A stretch of 38,945 bases of DNA from positions 1 to 38,945 of IMG/VR virus record IMGVR_UViG_3300044799_000023. One strand, given 5' to 3'. How positions within the stretch are numbered: position 1 is the first letter of the stretch; each line of letters begins with the position of its first letter. This DNA is from a virus. The notes below the pieces were generated by a model that searched no databases, was not told where the DNA came from, and saw nothing but the letters and a program-made list of their open reading frames with translations. The position numbers were made by a program, and so were the translations under genes. Shown piece after piece: positions 32,624-38,945 of this stretch.

Positions 32624-32779
32624 TTATTTGCTTGACTCTATGGCTGAACAATCAATATCATCTTCCCAGACTCCACAAGATTCCTTGCCAATACACTCGG
32701 ATTGTCCAGGTTCAGGTGCATCTCGATGGCTACATTTGCCATCTTCAGTACAGAATTTACATTCTTCATAAGGTATCAT
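32624..32779 (-). CDS. 51-residue protein with seven cysteine/histidine ligands
   Basis: ATG at 32779 (MIPYEECKFCTEDGKCSHRD) follows AAAGGAGAGAA. Cysteines at 7, 10, 16, 29, 35 and 44 plus H18 suggest a metal-binding module. It lies between the protein after the integrase and the TTG-start gene. Confidence 0.6.
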   Translation of the reverse strand: MIPYEECKFCTEDGKCSHRDAPEPGQSECIGKESCGVWEDDIDCSAIESSK

Positions 32780-32789
32780 TTCTCTCCTT

Positions 32790-33005
32790 TCAATAAATCA
32801 TTTCCCTAATAGGTCTTACCGTCAAATGTACTGTTGCTTGCAACCACGCGCTAGGGTCTCTCTTATAGGAAGGAGACTCTACTTTAGGAAGATAGGGTAA
32901 ACGCCCGCACAAGCTGCACCTTTGATGCACCCCACAGCATGTGAGCTTTCGCCTCTTCCTGAGCAATTTCTCAATAGCCTTTAACCCTTCAGGTAGCGTT
33001 TTCAT
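32790..33005 (-). CDS. Small protein with zinc-binding cysteines, coupled to integrase
   Basis: Product is 71 residues; ATG at 33005 overlaps the integrase stop as ATGA. A basic helix (KAIEKLLRKRRKLTCCG) leads to C23, C24, C30 and C33 (HQRCSLCG), a compact zinc-knuckle pattern. Translational coupling with integrase makes a directionality factor or regulator worth considering, but this is speculation. Confidence 0.55.
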   Translation of the reverse strand: MKTLPEGLKAIEKLLRKRRKLTCCGVHQRCSLCGRLPYLPKVESPSYKRDPSAWLQATVHLTVRPIREMIY

Positions 33006-33832
33006 CTCTGAAACACCCTCCCTGGCGTATGTTCTTTATGTATCTGAATCACATCTTCAGTTAATAAAGGTGCATAATAATCTGCCGTTGTCTTGATACT
33101 TTTGTGTCCCAATATGAGACTCAGGCTTTGCATATCCCCACCATCCTTCAGGTGGAATCTCCCGAAAGAGCGCCTGAGAGTTTGCGGACCAAACTGCCTT
33201 CCCGAATAACCCACCATTGAGAGATATTTCTTGACGACTTTATAAAAGCCTGTGGACAATAAGGGTTTATTTGTTATTCCATAAAAGACACAGTCATCAT
33301 TATGTATCGGTAAGGATAAGAGTAAATCCCTGGTAACTTCTGAAATAGGAGTTACCCGGTATCCGGTCTTTCCGTGAATGATAATTCTGTCCTCAAGAAT
33401 ATCCTTTCGCTTTAGATTGACAGCCTCGCCCTTCCGAATAGCCGTGTCAATGAACAGTGCTAGAATTGCCTTATCTCTTGCTGGCGCTTTCTCCAAGAAC
33501 ACGGATAATAGGTTTAATTCGGTATCGGAGATTGTGGGCATGATTTGTTTGGGAACTCTAGGGCGAGTAACCGATGTCATAAAATTAGGTATTTTGTACC
33601 GTCTCTCAGCATAATTCCCTAGAGCGTGAAAGGTACGATAGTGCGAATCGGCATTGTGTACCCCCTTGACATCCGCAAGAAACTTCTGTACTATCTCTGG
33701 CTTGGGCGGGAACTTTGGAGATAACTGGATAAGTCGCCTAGTATGACAGTCGTAGCCCTCTAGGGTCTTAGGAGAGAGCCTTCGGAGCTTACAGTCTGCC
33801 ATGAAACTAGCGACCACCTCCTGGGTCTTCAT
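33002..33832 (-). CDS. int: Tyrosine recombinase (phage integrase)
   Basis: Product is 276 residues, ATG at 33832 with AAAGGAGG at 8-9 bases. Residues 1-85 form a SAM-like core-binding domain (RLSPKTLEGYDCHTRRL). Catalytic residues are R133 (AIRKGE), K155 (GKTGYR), R220 in QTLRRSF, H243 (LGHKS) and nucleophile Y252. The box II histidine (usual HxxR) is replaced by Q217. No arm-binding domain is visible at the N-terminus, so the enzyme may use a simple att site. It integrates and excises phage DNA at the tRNA-Lys attachment site lying just upstream. Confidence 0.9.
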   Translation of the reverse strand: MKTQEVVASFMADCKLRRLSPKTLEGYDCHTRRLIQLSPKFPPKPEIVQKFLADVKGVHNADSHYRTFHALGNYAERRYKIPNFMTSVTRPRVPKQIMPTISDTELNLLSVFLEKAPARDKAILALFIDTAIRKGEAVNLKRKDILEDRIIIHGKTGYRVTPISEVTRDLLLSLPIHNDDCVFYGITNKPLLSTGFYKVVKKYLSMVGYSGRQFGPQTLRRSFGRFHLKDGGDMQSLSLILGHKSIKTTADYYAPLLTEDVIQIHKEHTPGRVFQR

Positions 33833-33870
33833 GGCTTCCGCCTCCTTTCTTTGACAATAAAGATAGCATG

Positions 33871-33889
33871 TGAATATACGATATATTCA
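33871..33889. promoter_or_regulatory. Perfect palindrome before int
   Basis: TGAATATACGATATATTCA consists of two 8-base arms around CGA. It lies 39 bases upstream of the integrase start and 40 bases before the tRNA part of attP. A weak minus -35 box (TTGAAT, 33890-33885) overlaps it, so it may be an operator controlling int or an integrase/excisionase arm site. Confidence 0.6.
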
Positions 33890-33928
33890 ATAGCGAAAAG
33901 GTACTGGACGAGAAATCTAGGCAGGCAA

Positions 33929-33975
33929 TCTGACTTTTAATCAGGTTGTCGTGGGTTCGAATCCCACACGGCTCA
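33929..33975 (+). other. Candidate attP: 3' part of tRNA-Lys(TTT)
   Basis: The sequence has a normal anticodon arm (TCTGA-CTTTTAA-TCAGG, anticodon TTT at 33936-33938), a T arm (GTGGG-TTCGAAT-CCCAC, 33951-33967), a 3' acceptor strand ACGGCTC and a discriminator A. No 5' acceptor strand or D arm precedes it, so it is not a gene. Partial tRNA ends beside an integrase are the usual phage attachment site, because integration rebuilds the host tRNA. No CCA is encoded. Confidence 0.85.
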
Positions 33976-34146
33976 CTTTTCATGTTGCTCCACCAATACC
34001 TTTTCTTTATGTTTTGCTCGCCAGATAACCATTGAGACAGTGCCAATCTTCATTTTGAACATCTTAGCAATGGCTACATGTCGCCAGCCCTTATTAGCAA
34101 GTTCCAATATCTTTTCATTCCGTTCCGTCTTAGTTCTGTTAGCCAT
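33973..34146 (-). CDS. 57-residue helix-turn-helix regulator
   Basis: ATG at 34146 (MANRTKTERNEKILELANKG) with AAAGGTAAGAA upstream. The frame gives a three-helix DNA-binding unit: ERNEKILELANKG, HVAIAKMF, then GTVSMVIWRAKHK as recognition helix, like sigma-r4 or Xre-type small HTH. TGA at 33975-33973 lies in the attP acceptor stem, so after integration the gene would read toward the intact host tRNA. A strong promoter lies at 34164-34192. No CI-type repressor is present, so this is the best candidate for an immunity or excision regulator. Confidence 0.75.
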   Translation of the reverse strand: MANRTKTERNEKILELANKGWRHVAIAKMFKMKIGTVSMVIWRAKHKEKVLVEQHEK

Positions 34147-34163
34147 TTCTTACCTTTGCTCAC

Positions 34164-34192
34164 ATTTTATAACACCCCCCTTTTCTTGTCAA
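34164..34192 (-). promoter_or_regulatory. Promoter for the HTH gene
   Basis: Minus strand TTGACA at 34192-34187, a 17-base spacer, and TAAAAT at 34169-34164. It matches the sigma70 consensus at 11 of 12 positions, leaving a leader of about ten bases before the ATG at 34146. Confidence 0.8.
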
Positions 34193-34219
34193 TAGCCATT
34201 TTAGCTATGATTTGGCTAT
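34192..34219. promoter_or_regulatory. Inverted repeat in the divergent control region
   Basis: ATAGCCA (34192-34198) and TGGCTAT (34213-34219) form a 7-bp inverted repeat with a 14-base spacer. It abuts the -35 box of the HTH promoter and lies about 30 bases before the plus-strand -35 box, a suitable place for a repressor that controls both. Confidence 0.6.
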
Positions 34220-34249
34220 AAAAACCACCATTTGGGGGAAATTTTATGC

Positions 34250-34277
34250 TTGACAATTTTTAGAGGGGTGCTAGACT
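34250..34277 (+). promoter_or_regulatory. Promoter for the plus-strand membrane gene
   Basis: TTGACA at 34250-34255, a 16-base spacer and TAGACT at 34272-34277. The predicted start of transcription, about seven bases downstream, falls at 34284-34285, at the ATG itself, so the mRNA may be leaderless. Confidence 0.7.
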
Positions 34278-34284
34278 TGGGTAG

Positions 34285-34617
34285 ATGAATAGAGGCGGAG
34301 ACACTAAGGTTTCAATTGCGTTTATAGTCGTATCTGTGATTGTTAACTTTGTTAATTATGCGCTGTTCTATAATGTGATACACCCATCATGGTTCTTGAT
34401 TGAATTTTCTGCTCTTGCGATGTTTATTGCCGGGACACTCGGTATTACAATCTTCCCTGCGGGTGTAGCAGCTATCATTGCAGCCTTTTTTATGATACCA
34501 AAGAAGCACAAACACCGATATCTGTATTACTTTGGCATTGTATTCTTAATCCTTTCCTTACTCTCTGTAGTGGTATCCGTGTCAAACGCATGGTATGCAC
34601 AACAATTCTTACCTTAA
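34285..34617 (+). CDS. Small membrane protein, only plus-strand gene; lysogeny candidate
   Basis: Product is 110 residues, ATG at 34285. Three transmembrane segments are visible: about 9-29 (VSIAFIVVSVIVNFVNYALF), 38-70 (FSALAMFIAGTLGITIFPAG, then AAIIAAFFMI) and 78-102 (LYYFGIVFLILSLLSVVVSV). No SD precedes the start, consistent with a leaderless transcript from the promoter at 34250. Isolated on the opposite strand beside the integration cassette, it is a natural candidate for a lysogenic conversion or superinfection-exclusion protein. That function is inferred from location only. Confidence 0.7.
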   Translation: MNRGGDTKVSIAFIVVSVIVNFVNYALFYNVIHPSWFLIEFSALAMFIAGTLGITIFPAGVAAIIAAFFMIPKKHKHRYLYYFGIVFLILSLLSVVVSVSNAWYAQQFLP

Positions 34618-34635
34618 GAGGTTTCAGCAGTTACT

Positions 34636-34668
34636 AAATAAAAAAGATTCCCTGGCTTTTCACCAGGG
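34636..34668 (-). terminator. Terminator of the late operon
   Basis: On the minus strand CCCTGG, TGAAAAG, CCAGGG is followed by AATCTTTTTTATTT. It ends the transcript from the tail genes about 100 bases past the last gene and faces the plus-strand gene ending at 34617. Confidence 0.85.
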
Positions 34669-34771
34669 TAAAAGATGATTAAAAATCTAGGGGGTAAAAT
34701 AACTTGAGGGTATAAAGATGTGGGAAAGTCCCATCAATGCCCGAATTTTAGCCTCTCAGGGCTATACCAGC

Positions 34772-34957
34772 TTATTGGGGCTTGTCTCCGTCCCACCGAT
34801 TCAGCATCCGTGCCTCGCCATTAAGCCGTAACGCTTCCTCGATTAGTTGCTGCCTTCGCTGTGCTAGTGCCTGTTCTTGAGCGATTACCTCATTCAGACC
34901 TTTGACGACTGTTTCCTGGCGCTCTTTCAGGTCTGCCTTTTCTTTCTGAATGTCCAT
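34772..34957 (-). CDS. Small coiled-coil protein at the end of the late operon
   Basis: Product is 61 residues, ATG at 34957 with TAAGGAGGCAA. One long coiled coil (EKADLKERQETVVKGLNEVI, then AQEQALAQRRQQLIEEALRL). It follows a three-span membrane protein directly. The pair could be a lysis or membrane-linked complex. No known family. Confidence 0.65.
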   Translation of the reverse strand: MDIQKEKADLKERQETVVKGLNEVIAQEQALAQRRQQLIEEALRLNGEARMLNRWDGDKPQ

Positions 34958-34965
34958 TTGCCTCC

Positions 34966-35295
34966 TTAGAAAAATCTAATCAAGCCTATGCTGTTGTATA
35001 AACAGATACCCACTGTAAAAATTATCGAAAAGATAAACACCATCTTCACTAGGCGAGGAAATATAATTGCACAACAAAGAAATATAGACATCATAATTGC
35101 TACTACACCGAGTTTACTAGCTAGCGTTATCCATTGAGTTCGCCAAAACAAATATCGCATTACTGGGTCTGTTTCATTAGCACCCCAATTATTTATTAGT
35201 ACTTGAGTCAGGACTATATTTATAGTGCTTAATCCCCAAATGAGGGTTATCAGTTTTATATAGTTCAGATTCCGAACTTTATGCAAGAGTTCCAT
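34966..35295 (-). CDS. Membrane protein, DUF5658-like
   Basis: Product is 109 residues, ATG at 35295. Three membrane segments at about 13-33, 57-78 and 83-105 (LVKMVFIFSIIFTVGICLYN). The NWGANETDPVMRYLF motif between the first and second resembles the G-x-x-E-x-N-P motif of DUF5658 membrane proteins. It lies after the tail hub gene and before the coiled-coil gene. A lysis (holin) role is possible. Confidence 0.6.
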   Translation of the reverse strand: MELLHKVRNLNYIKLITLIWGLSTINIVLTQVLINNWGANETDPVMRYLFWRTQWITLASKLGVVAIMMSIFLCCAIIFPRLVKMVFIFSIIFTVGICLYNSIGLIRFF

Positions 35296-35334
35296 TCCTT
35301 AAAGTATGTAAACTTTTCTTTACTTTGTCAATTA

Positions 35335-37722
35335 TTAAGCCCAGCCTGCATCTCGGTTAGCGTGCCACCAGGCTCCTGAATGATAAACATTCCAGTAGCC
35401 CGATGAACTATTATAAACTGCCATCCCCTCTGACGGAGAAGATGGAGCAGAAGTTAATCTTGGTAAGGTCAAAAAATAAGCTGAATCCATTTTAATACCA
35501 CCACTAACAGCATGAAGGTCAATCGCCCCCCCAGCCATAGGTGTTATAGTTATTCCATCATAACCGGTAATTCTCAATCCTGAAGCACTAGATGAACTTC
35601 CATAAATTGACCCCCTGATTGTACTGTCAGAATAGAACTTCAAGTATTCACCATAGATTCCAATTCCAGCAGAACTAAGTTTGACAGCACCGGCACCGGC
35701 ATAAATTGCGCCATCACTCCCGACATAGCATTGAATAGTCCCAGTCTCTGAGTTAGCTCGTGTGGTCAAGGCTTGGTTTCTGCCCCAGATGTTAATACCT
35801 ACTCCTGCTGCTATGGACACGCCTGCTGAGGAGTCTCCGTCAAGATACCACTTGCCCGAATACTTGCCAGAGTAATAGTTGGCTAGTGTCAGCGTAATCC
35901 TTCCCGAGCTTATCTCTGTGGCCTTTACCTTTTTATAGGTTGTCCCATCTCCCAGGTCATCCATATCCTCTGGCTTGTTAGTCCAGTCTGTTTTCTGGGA
36001 GTCTGTAACTGTGCGATAACTGGATGATTGAGTTACAGTCGAGAGTAGAATATGCCCTGCTGAAATGTCTGTGGCTTTCACGAGCCCATAAGTGCCCACT
36101 ACTACTTGGTCTAATATCACTAGCCCATCAGCACTCAAAGCAGCACTCTTTACTCGGTGATAAACAGAACCATCAGCAATCGTATCAAGACTAACTTGTG
36201 TCCAATCACCCGCTACATATGCTCCAGTCGCCCGTGCCGTTGTACATCGCTTCAGGACTGTGCCATCTGTCCACATATCCCCCAAGTCGTAGGGTGTCGT
36301 GGGTGTCGCCGTAAAGTTTCGCCTCTTCGTGTTCGGGTCATAGCCAGCCTTGTAGATGACATGCTCATCAAGTTGCAACACTCCCGCGTCAAGGTGCATT
36401 GATTTGATTCGTGCATAGACTTCGCCATCGGGAAGATTGTCTAAAGTATCTCCAATCTTGGAGAGGTCAATGTTTCCCTCCGGGTCAATCCACACCATAT
36501 CTAAGCTGTCGGCTTGAATATGCTCGACATAGAGATTCCCAACAGAAAGGCGCTCAAAGTATTGCCCGGTGTAAGTCTCCAACTCCTTGAGCATCTTCTG
36601 ATATTTAAGATACTCAAACCAATTCCCGAACCCGAAGGTCATTTTCCATGTGTCTCCCCCGAACCTTCTATGGACGTAACCTAGATTACCAGTTCGAGTA
36701 TCCCCCTGTCTGGAATCGGTTACTTTGTCATAGTCAAACACTTCGGCAGCACAATTTAATGGCACTTCCGCTTGACCTCTAGAACAACCCATCTCGGCTT
36801 TAGCTATCAGCGCTTCAGCGATGTCCTCAGCCTGGTCGTTGCTTTCTAGCCTCATCTGAACAAACTTAGTTTTCTTAACATTGGCTGGTAGGGAATCATA
36901 ACCCTCAACCGCAGCCACACCCAAATACTGGGGGGTGTCGTCCTTTCTCGATATGACGTAGATTTTATTAGGAAAAACGAGACTGTTTTTATAAGCCTTA
37001 TGGAAAAAGGTATGAGCCCCTCTTTCGAGGCTATATTCGGAGTCGTATGAAGTTCCCGATGTAACGGGTTTCAATATGTGAACCTTGCCGTCATCTTCGA
37101 ATCTGGGCACATTTCCCGTGAAGTCGAGGACTTGCCTGAAAGCAGCTAACCTAGACCCGCCAGTATAAATTCGGAATCCATCTTTGGGCTTGTAACTGTC
37201 CGCCAGGGTATCATACCCATCATCCCAAACAACATCATATTTCTTGCAATGGTTGAAACAGGCTAACATCGTTACCCCGGTGTCGCCGGCTATTTCTCGA
37301 ATCAGAGTCTTGACTGGCTTAGTATCATCCGATTCGGGTATATAGTTCGCACTGGCCTCATCTTGAGTCATTAAATTGGGGATGCCCTCAAGAAAAAGAG
37401 TGCAGGTCAGTGGCTTATTTTGGTCAGAGTCAAACTGCTGGTCTATGACAGAGAGAGCCGCCGTTCCTGAATACTCACTCCCGAACCCGTAGGAGATAAC
37501 TGCATCAAATCCTTTTAAGTCTAAATCGTCGAGTTCATGGTCGGCGTTGTCAAGGACAATCTCAGCCGTCTGTGAATACATCTCCTCATCATGCTTCGAG
37601 GGGAGTATCCTCTTGTTGTCATAGGTGTAGCTCGTTGCACCCTTCGTTAAGACAATCTTATAAACAGGATTCTTTGCACCGGCCTTCTGCGCTGCTTCAA
37701 GAGTAGAACTTAATATCCTCAT
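35335..37722 (-). CDS. Tail hub/tip protein with DG-Y-VK repeats
   Basis: Product is 795 residues, ATG at 37722, overlapping the previous gene. Residues 1-390 are a mixed beta region (YKIVLTKGATSYTYDNKRIL, DNADHELDDLDLKGFDAVIS) like tail hub or baseplate cores. Then three repeats with the pattern D-x-x-x-DG-x-x-Y-x-x-V/I-K, near LPDGEVYARIKS, IADGSVYHRVKS and LGDGTTYKKVKA, are followed by a glycine- and serine-rich C-terminus with YNSSSGYWNVYHSGAWWHAN, similar to chaperone-like or carbohydrate-binding ends. It is the longest tail protein and probably forms the distal structure contacting the cell. No lytic domain seen. Confidence 0.75.
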   Translation of the reverse strand: MRILSSTLEAAQKAGAKNPVYKIVLTKGATSYTYDNKRILPSKHDEEMYSQTAEIVLDNADHELDDLDLKGFDAVISYGFGSEYSGTAALSVIDQQFDSDQNKPLTCTLFLEGIPNLMTQDEASANYIPESDDTKPVKTLIREIAGDTGVTMLACFNHCKKYDVVWDDGYDTLADSYKPKDGFRIYTGGSRLAAFRQVLDFTGNVPRFEDDGKVHILKPVTSGTSYDSEYSLERGAHTFFHKAYKNSLVFPNKIYVISRKDDTPQYLGVAAVEGYDSLPANVKKTKFVQMRLESNDQAEDIAEALIAKAEMGCSRGQAEVPLNCAAEVFDYDKVTDSRQGDTRTGNLGYVHRRFGGDTWKMTFGFGNWFEYLKYQKMLKELETYTGQYFERLSVGNLYVEHIQADSLDMVWIDPEGNIDLSKIGDTLDNLPDGEVYARIKSMHLDAGVLQLDEHVIYKAGYDPNTKRRNFTATPTTPYDLGDMWTDGTVLKRCTTARATGAYVAGDWTQVSLDTIADGSVYHRVKSAALSADGLVILDQVVVGTYGLVKATDISAGHILLSTVTQSSSYRTVTDSQKTDWTNKPEDMDDLGDGTTYKKVKATEISSGRITLTLANYYSGKYSGKWYLDGDSSAGVSIAAGVGINIWGRNQALTTRANSETGTIQCYVGSDGAIYAGAGAVKLSSAGIGIYGEYLKFYSDSTIRGSIYGSSSSASGLRITGYDGITITPMAGGAIDLHAVSGGIKMDSAYFLTLPRLTSAPSSPSEGMAVYNSSSGYWNVYHSGAWWHANRDAGWA

Positions 37723-38018
37723 TTCAGCTCGAATGAACCTTCCGTAATCACGTATTTAGCCTCATCGCCTGTTCCGTCCTGGCTCTTACAAGAATAACGC
37801 CACCAACCTTTAACATCATCGTCCTCAGAATTGTAATAATAGACGAATTTGCCGTCATCATCTTCCGTCATGGCCGAAGCATTTACTTTGACTGTTCCCT
37901 CGGGGTCGGTCAAAGTCACCTTAACTCCGTTGTCAGGACTCGTATAAGTTCCCTCCCAATCCTTGATAAAAGCCCAGATTCCTACCGTTTCGCCAGCTTG
38001 GAATGAGTTTATATTCAT
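37719..38018 (-). CDS. Small Ig-like beta-domain tail protein
   Basis: Product is 99 residues, ATG at 38018. It has a single strand-rich domain: AGETVGIWAFIKDWEGTYTS, GVKVTLTDPEGTVKV, then GKFVYYYNSEDDDVKGWWRY. Alternating strands with a DPEG turn suggest an Ig- or FnIII-like adhesion fold. It joins the repeat protein and the hub by overlapping stops and starts. Confidence 0.7.
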   Translation of the reverse strand: MNINSFQAGETVGIWAFIKDWEGTYTSPDNGVKVTLTDPEGTVKVNASAMTEDDDGKFVYYYNSEDDDVKGWWRYSCKSQDGTGDEAKYVITEGSFELK

Positions 38019-38383
38019 GGCTTCACCTCTCTTGTCTGTACCGATAAGTTATGATACGGCTTGGTCTCTACCACCATATCTAAATAAGGTCTCTTAAAGA
38101 GCCTCATCTTCAATCTTCTACCCACTTGGACTAAGCGTGCTATTAGAGTTCCTATAAAGGTAAGAGTTCCACCTAGAACCTTAGATGTAGTTTTCTTGAC
38201 TACGCCCTGAAAAGCCAAAGTTCCAGATGTGTTCTTACTAATCTTTTTAGCAACTGAGCCTGCAAAACTGAGAACCCCGCCTACTGCCTTCTGTATTATC
38301 TCTTCTATGGTCTCAAGCAGTATTGCACCGCCATCCTCTTTTAAGAGAACCCCGCCATCTTCTTTAAGTAGTTTATAAGACAT
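38015..38383 (-). CDS. Tail repeat module protein, paralogue of the large repeat protein's C-terminus
   Basis: Product is 122 residues, ATG at 38383, directly after the previous stop (TAAATG). Residues 1-30 (LLKEDGGVLLKEDGGAILLE) are a short repeat common in tail fibre N-termini. Residues 35-80 hold three GVLSFAG/GTLAFQG/GTLTFIG units. The end, MRLFKRPYLDMVVETKPYHN, matches the C-terminus of the protein at 945-3005. It looks like a duplicated, shorter copy of the same module, placed beside the variable tail gene. Confidence 0.75.
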   Translation of the reverse strand: MSYKLLKEDGGVLLKEDGGAILLETIEEIIQKAVGGVLSFAGSVAKKISKNTSGTLAFQGVVKKTTSKVLGGTLTFIGTLIARLVQVGRRLKMRLFKRPYLDMVVETKPYHNLSVQTREVKP

Positions 38384-38945
38384 TTATGCCGAGTCAATCC
38401 TTCCCAGGTATTTTACCCTACTAGAAAAAGTTGATGCACCAGAAGCCACAATTTTCATTGTGATTCGCTGGCTTACAACAGGAACGATGTAGTAAATATA
38501 AGTCCATTTAGAAGCTGCCACGGTAACAAGACTTACCTCTTTACTAGCTGCGTAAGTTTCATACGGATGCCATTGAGCATAGTAAGTGCCTGATGCTGTA
38601 TCTAAAAGCTGAGATGCAAAAGCGACTCCCACACAAGTGCTTGCCACAAGGCTTGAAATATCTATGTCAAAGTATCCTGAAGTAGTGTTGACTTGGCTTT
38701 GAATAGTTATATCATCATTGTCTGCCCATGAGTCCGATGATGACTCGGTAGTTATATTATTCTTGGCTGTATCAATGGCTGTAATTACACGAGCTGTTGC
38801 CCTTGTCGTGTTCCATAATAAAACTTTGCCAGCCAGAGCTGTATAGGTAATAGATGCAAGAAATCCCTCTCCACTGTCACCATCATAAGGGACATTGGTT
38901 GTTGTTAGCCCTCCCGAACCGCCAGCATTTATCTTGGCCGTAAAG
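38384..38945 (-). CDS. Tail/receptor-binding-type virion protein, C-terminal part (second fragment)
   Basis: This frame is open from the right edge to TAA at 38384-38386. Its first about 117 codons repeat those of the left fragment (1-352), and its last 69 (SGTYYAQWHPYETYAASKEV, then SRVKYLGRIDS) supply the missing C-terminus. In the joined gene the protein would be 381 residues. The end is beta-rich with an aromatic face (YAQWHPYETYAA). It is followed immediately by the repeat module gene. Confidence 0.75.
   Translation of the reverse strand, partial: FTAKINAGGSGGLTTTNVPYDGDSGEGFLASITYTALAGKVLLWNTTRATARVITAIDTAKNNITTESSSDSWADNDDITIQSQVNTTSGYFDIDISSLVASTCVGVAFASQLLDTASGTYYAQWHPYETYAASKEVSLVTVAASKWTYIYYIVPVVSQRITMKIVASGASTFSSRVKYLGRIDSA
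38594..38945. repeat. Right copy of terminal overlap repeat
   Basis: It is the partner of 1-352, with the same seven differences. Read as protein, five differences are silent and the other two turn an N-N-K triplet into K-N-N. The repeat ends exactly at the window edge. Confidence 0.85.

Noticed and set aside
33851-33880. Plus-strand promoter TTGACA with TATACG
   Set aside because: The -10 box is poor, spacing is 18, and no plus-strand gene follows; the palindrome explains the AT-rich text better.
33917-33976. A tRNA-Lys gene
   Set aside because: Only the part from the anticodon stem to the discriminator base is present; there is no D arm or 5' acceptor strand.
33807-34046. Open frame of 79 codons on the minus strand with the text CGIRTHDNLIKSQ
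   Set aside because: This peptide is what the antisense of a tRNA 3' half gives; the frame overlaps attP and the HTH gene, so it is an artefact.

Overview
The window looks like one complete, circularly permuted genome of a temperate tailed phage of Bacteria (Caudoviricetes). Its unit length is about 38.6 kb, because bases 1-352 recur at 38594-38945 with seven mismatches and one tail gene runs in frame across the join. All genes but one lie on the minus strand, so the map reads from right to left. Short-tailed (podovirus-like) morphology is inferred: there is a portal, an adaptor candidate and a giant internal-protein candidate, but no tape measure, tube or sheath gene. The host cannot be named. 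It is a bacterium with ordinary Shine-Dalgarno (SD) sites and sigma70-type promoters, and with a tRNA-Lys(TTT) gene that matches the attachment site. No peptidoglycan hydrolase is recognisable, which would fit a wall-less host such as some Dehalococcoidia, but that is only a guess.

Lysogeny region (33.0-34.6 kb). It holds a tyrosine integrase, a promoterless 3' half of tRNA-Lys (candidate attP), a 57-residue helix-turn-helix protein whose stop codon lies inside attP, two divergent promoters around an inverted repeat, and the only plus-strand gene, a small membrane protein that may be translated from a leaderless mRNA.

Early region (33.0 down to 21.1 kb). This is a dense operon of small genes, many joined by ATGA overlaps. 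Recognisable members are a candidate ssDNA-recombination protein, a Cas4-like PD-(D/E)XK nuclease with a four-cysteine Fe-S pattern, an ASCH-like protein, a DNA methyltransferase carrying an embedded LAGLIDADG endonuclease domain, a DnaD-like replication protein and NinG. Many products are short and rich in cysteine pairs. Terminators stand at 21.87-21.91 kb and 20.99-21.03 kb.

Late region (20.9 kb down to 1, continuing from 38.9 to 34.8 kb). In transcription order it holds a holin-like membrane protein, small genes, the terminase subunits, the portal, a 2307-residue protein with an LPD38-type core, scaffold, major capsid protein, small virion and connector genes, an FmdB-type zinc ribbon, and the tail genes. 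The tail genes include a beta-propeller-like protein with about 15 short glycine-rich repeats, and a 122-residue protein that shares its C-terminal module. The late operon ends at a terminator at 34636-34668. Several gene boundaries inside it carry hairpins. Genes too short for a usual ORF cut-off were read directly from the sequence and are included. No stretch longer than about 160 bases is without a feature.
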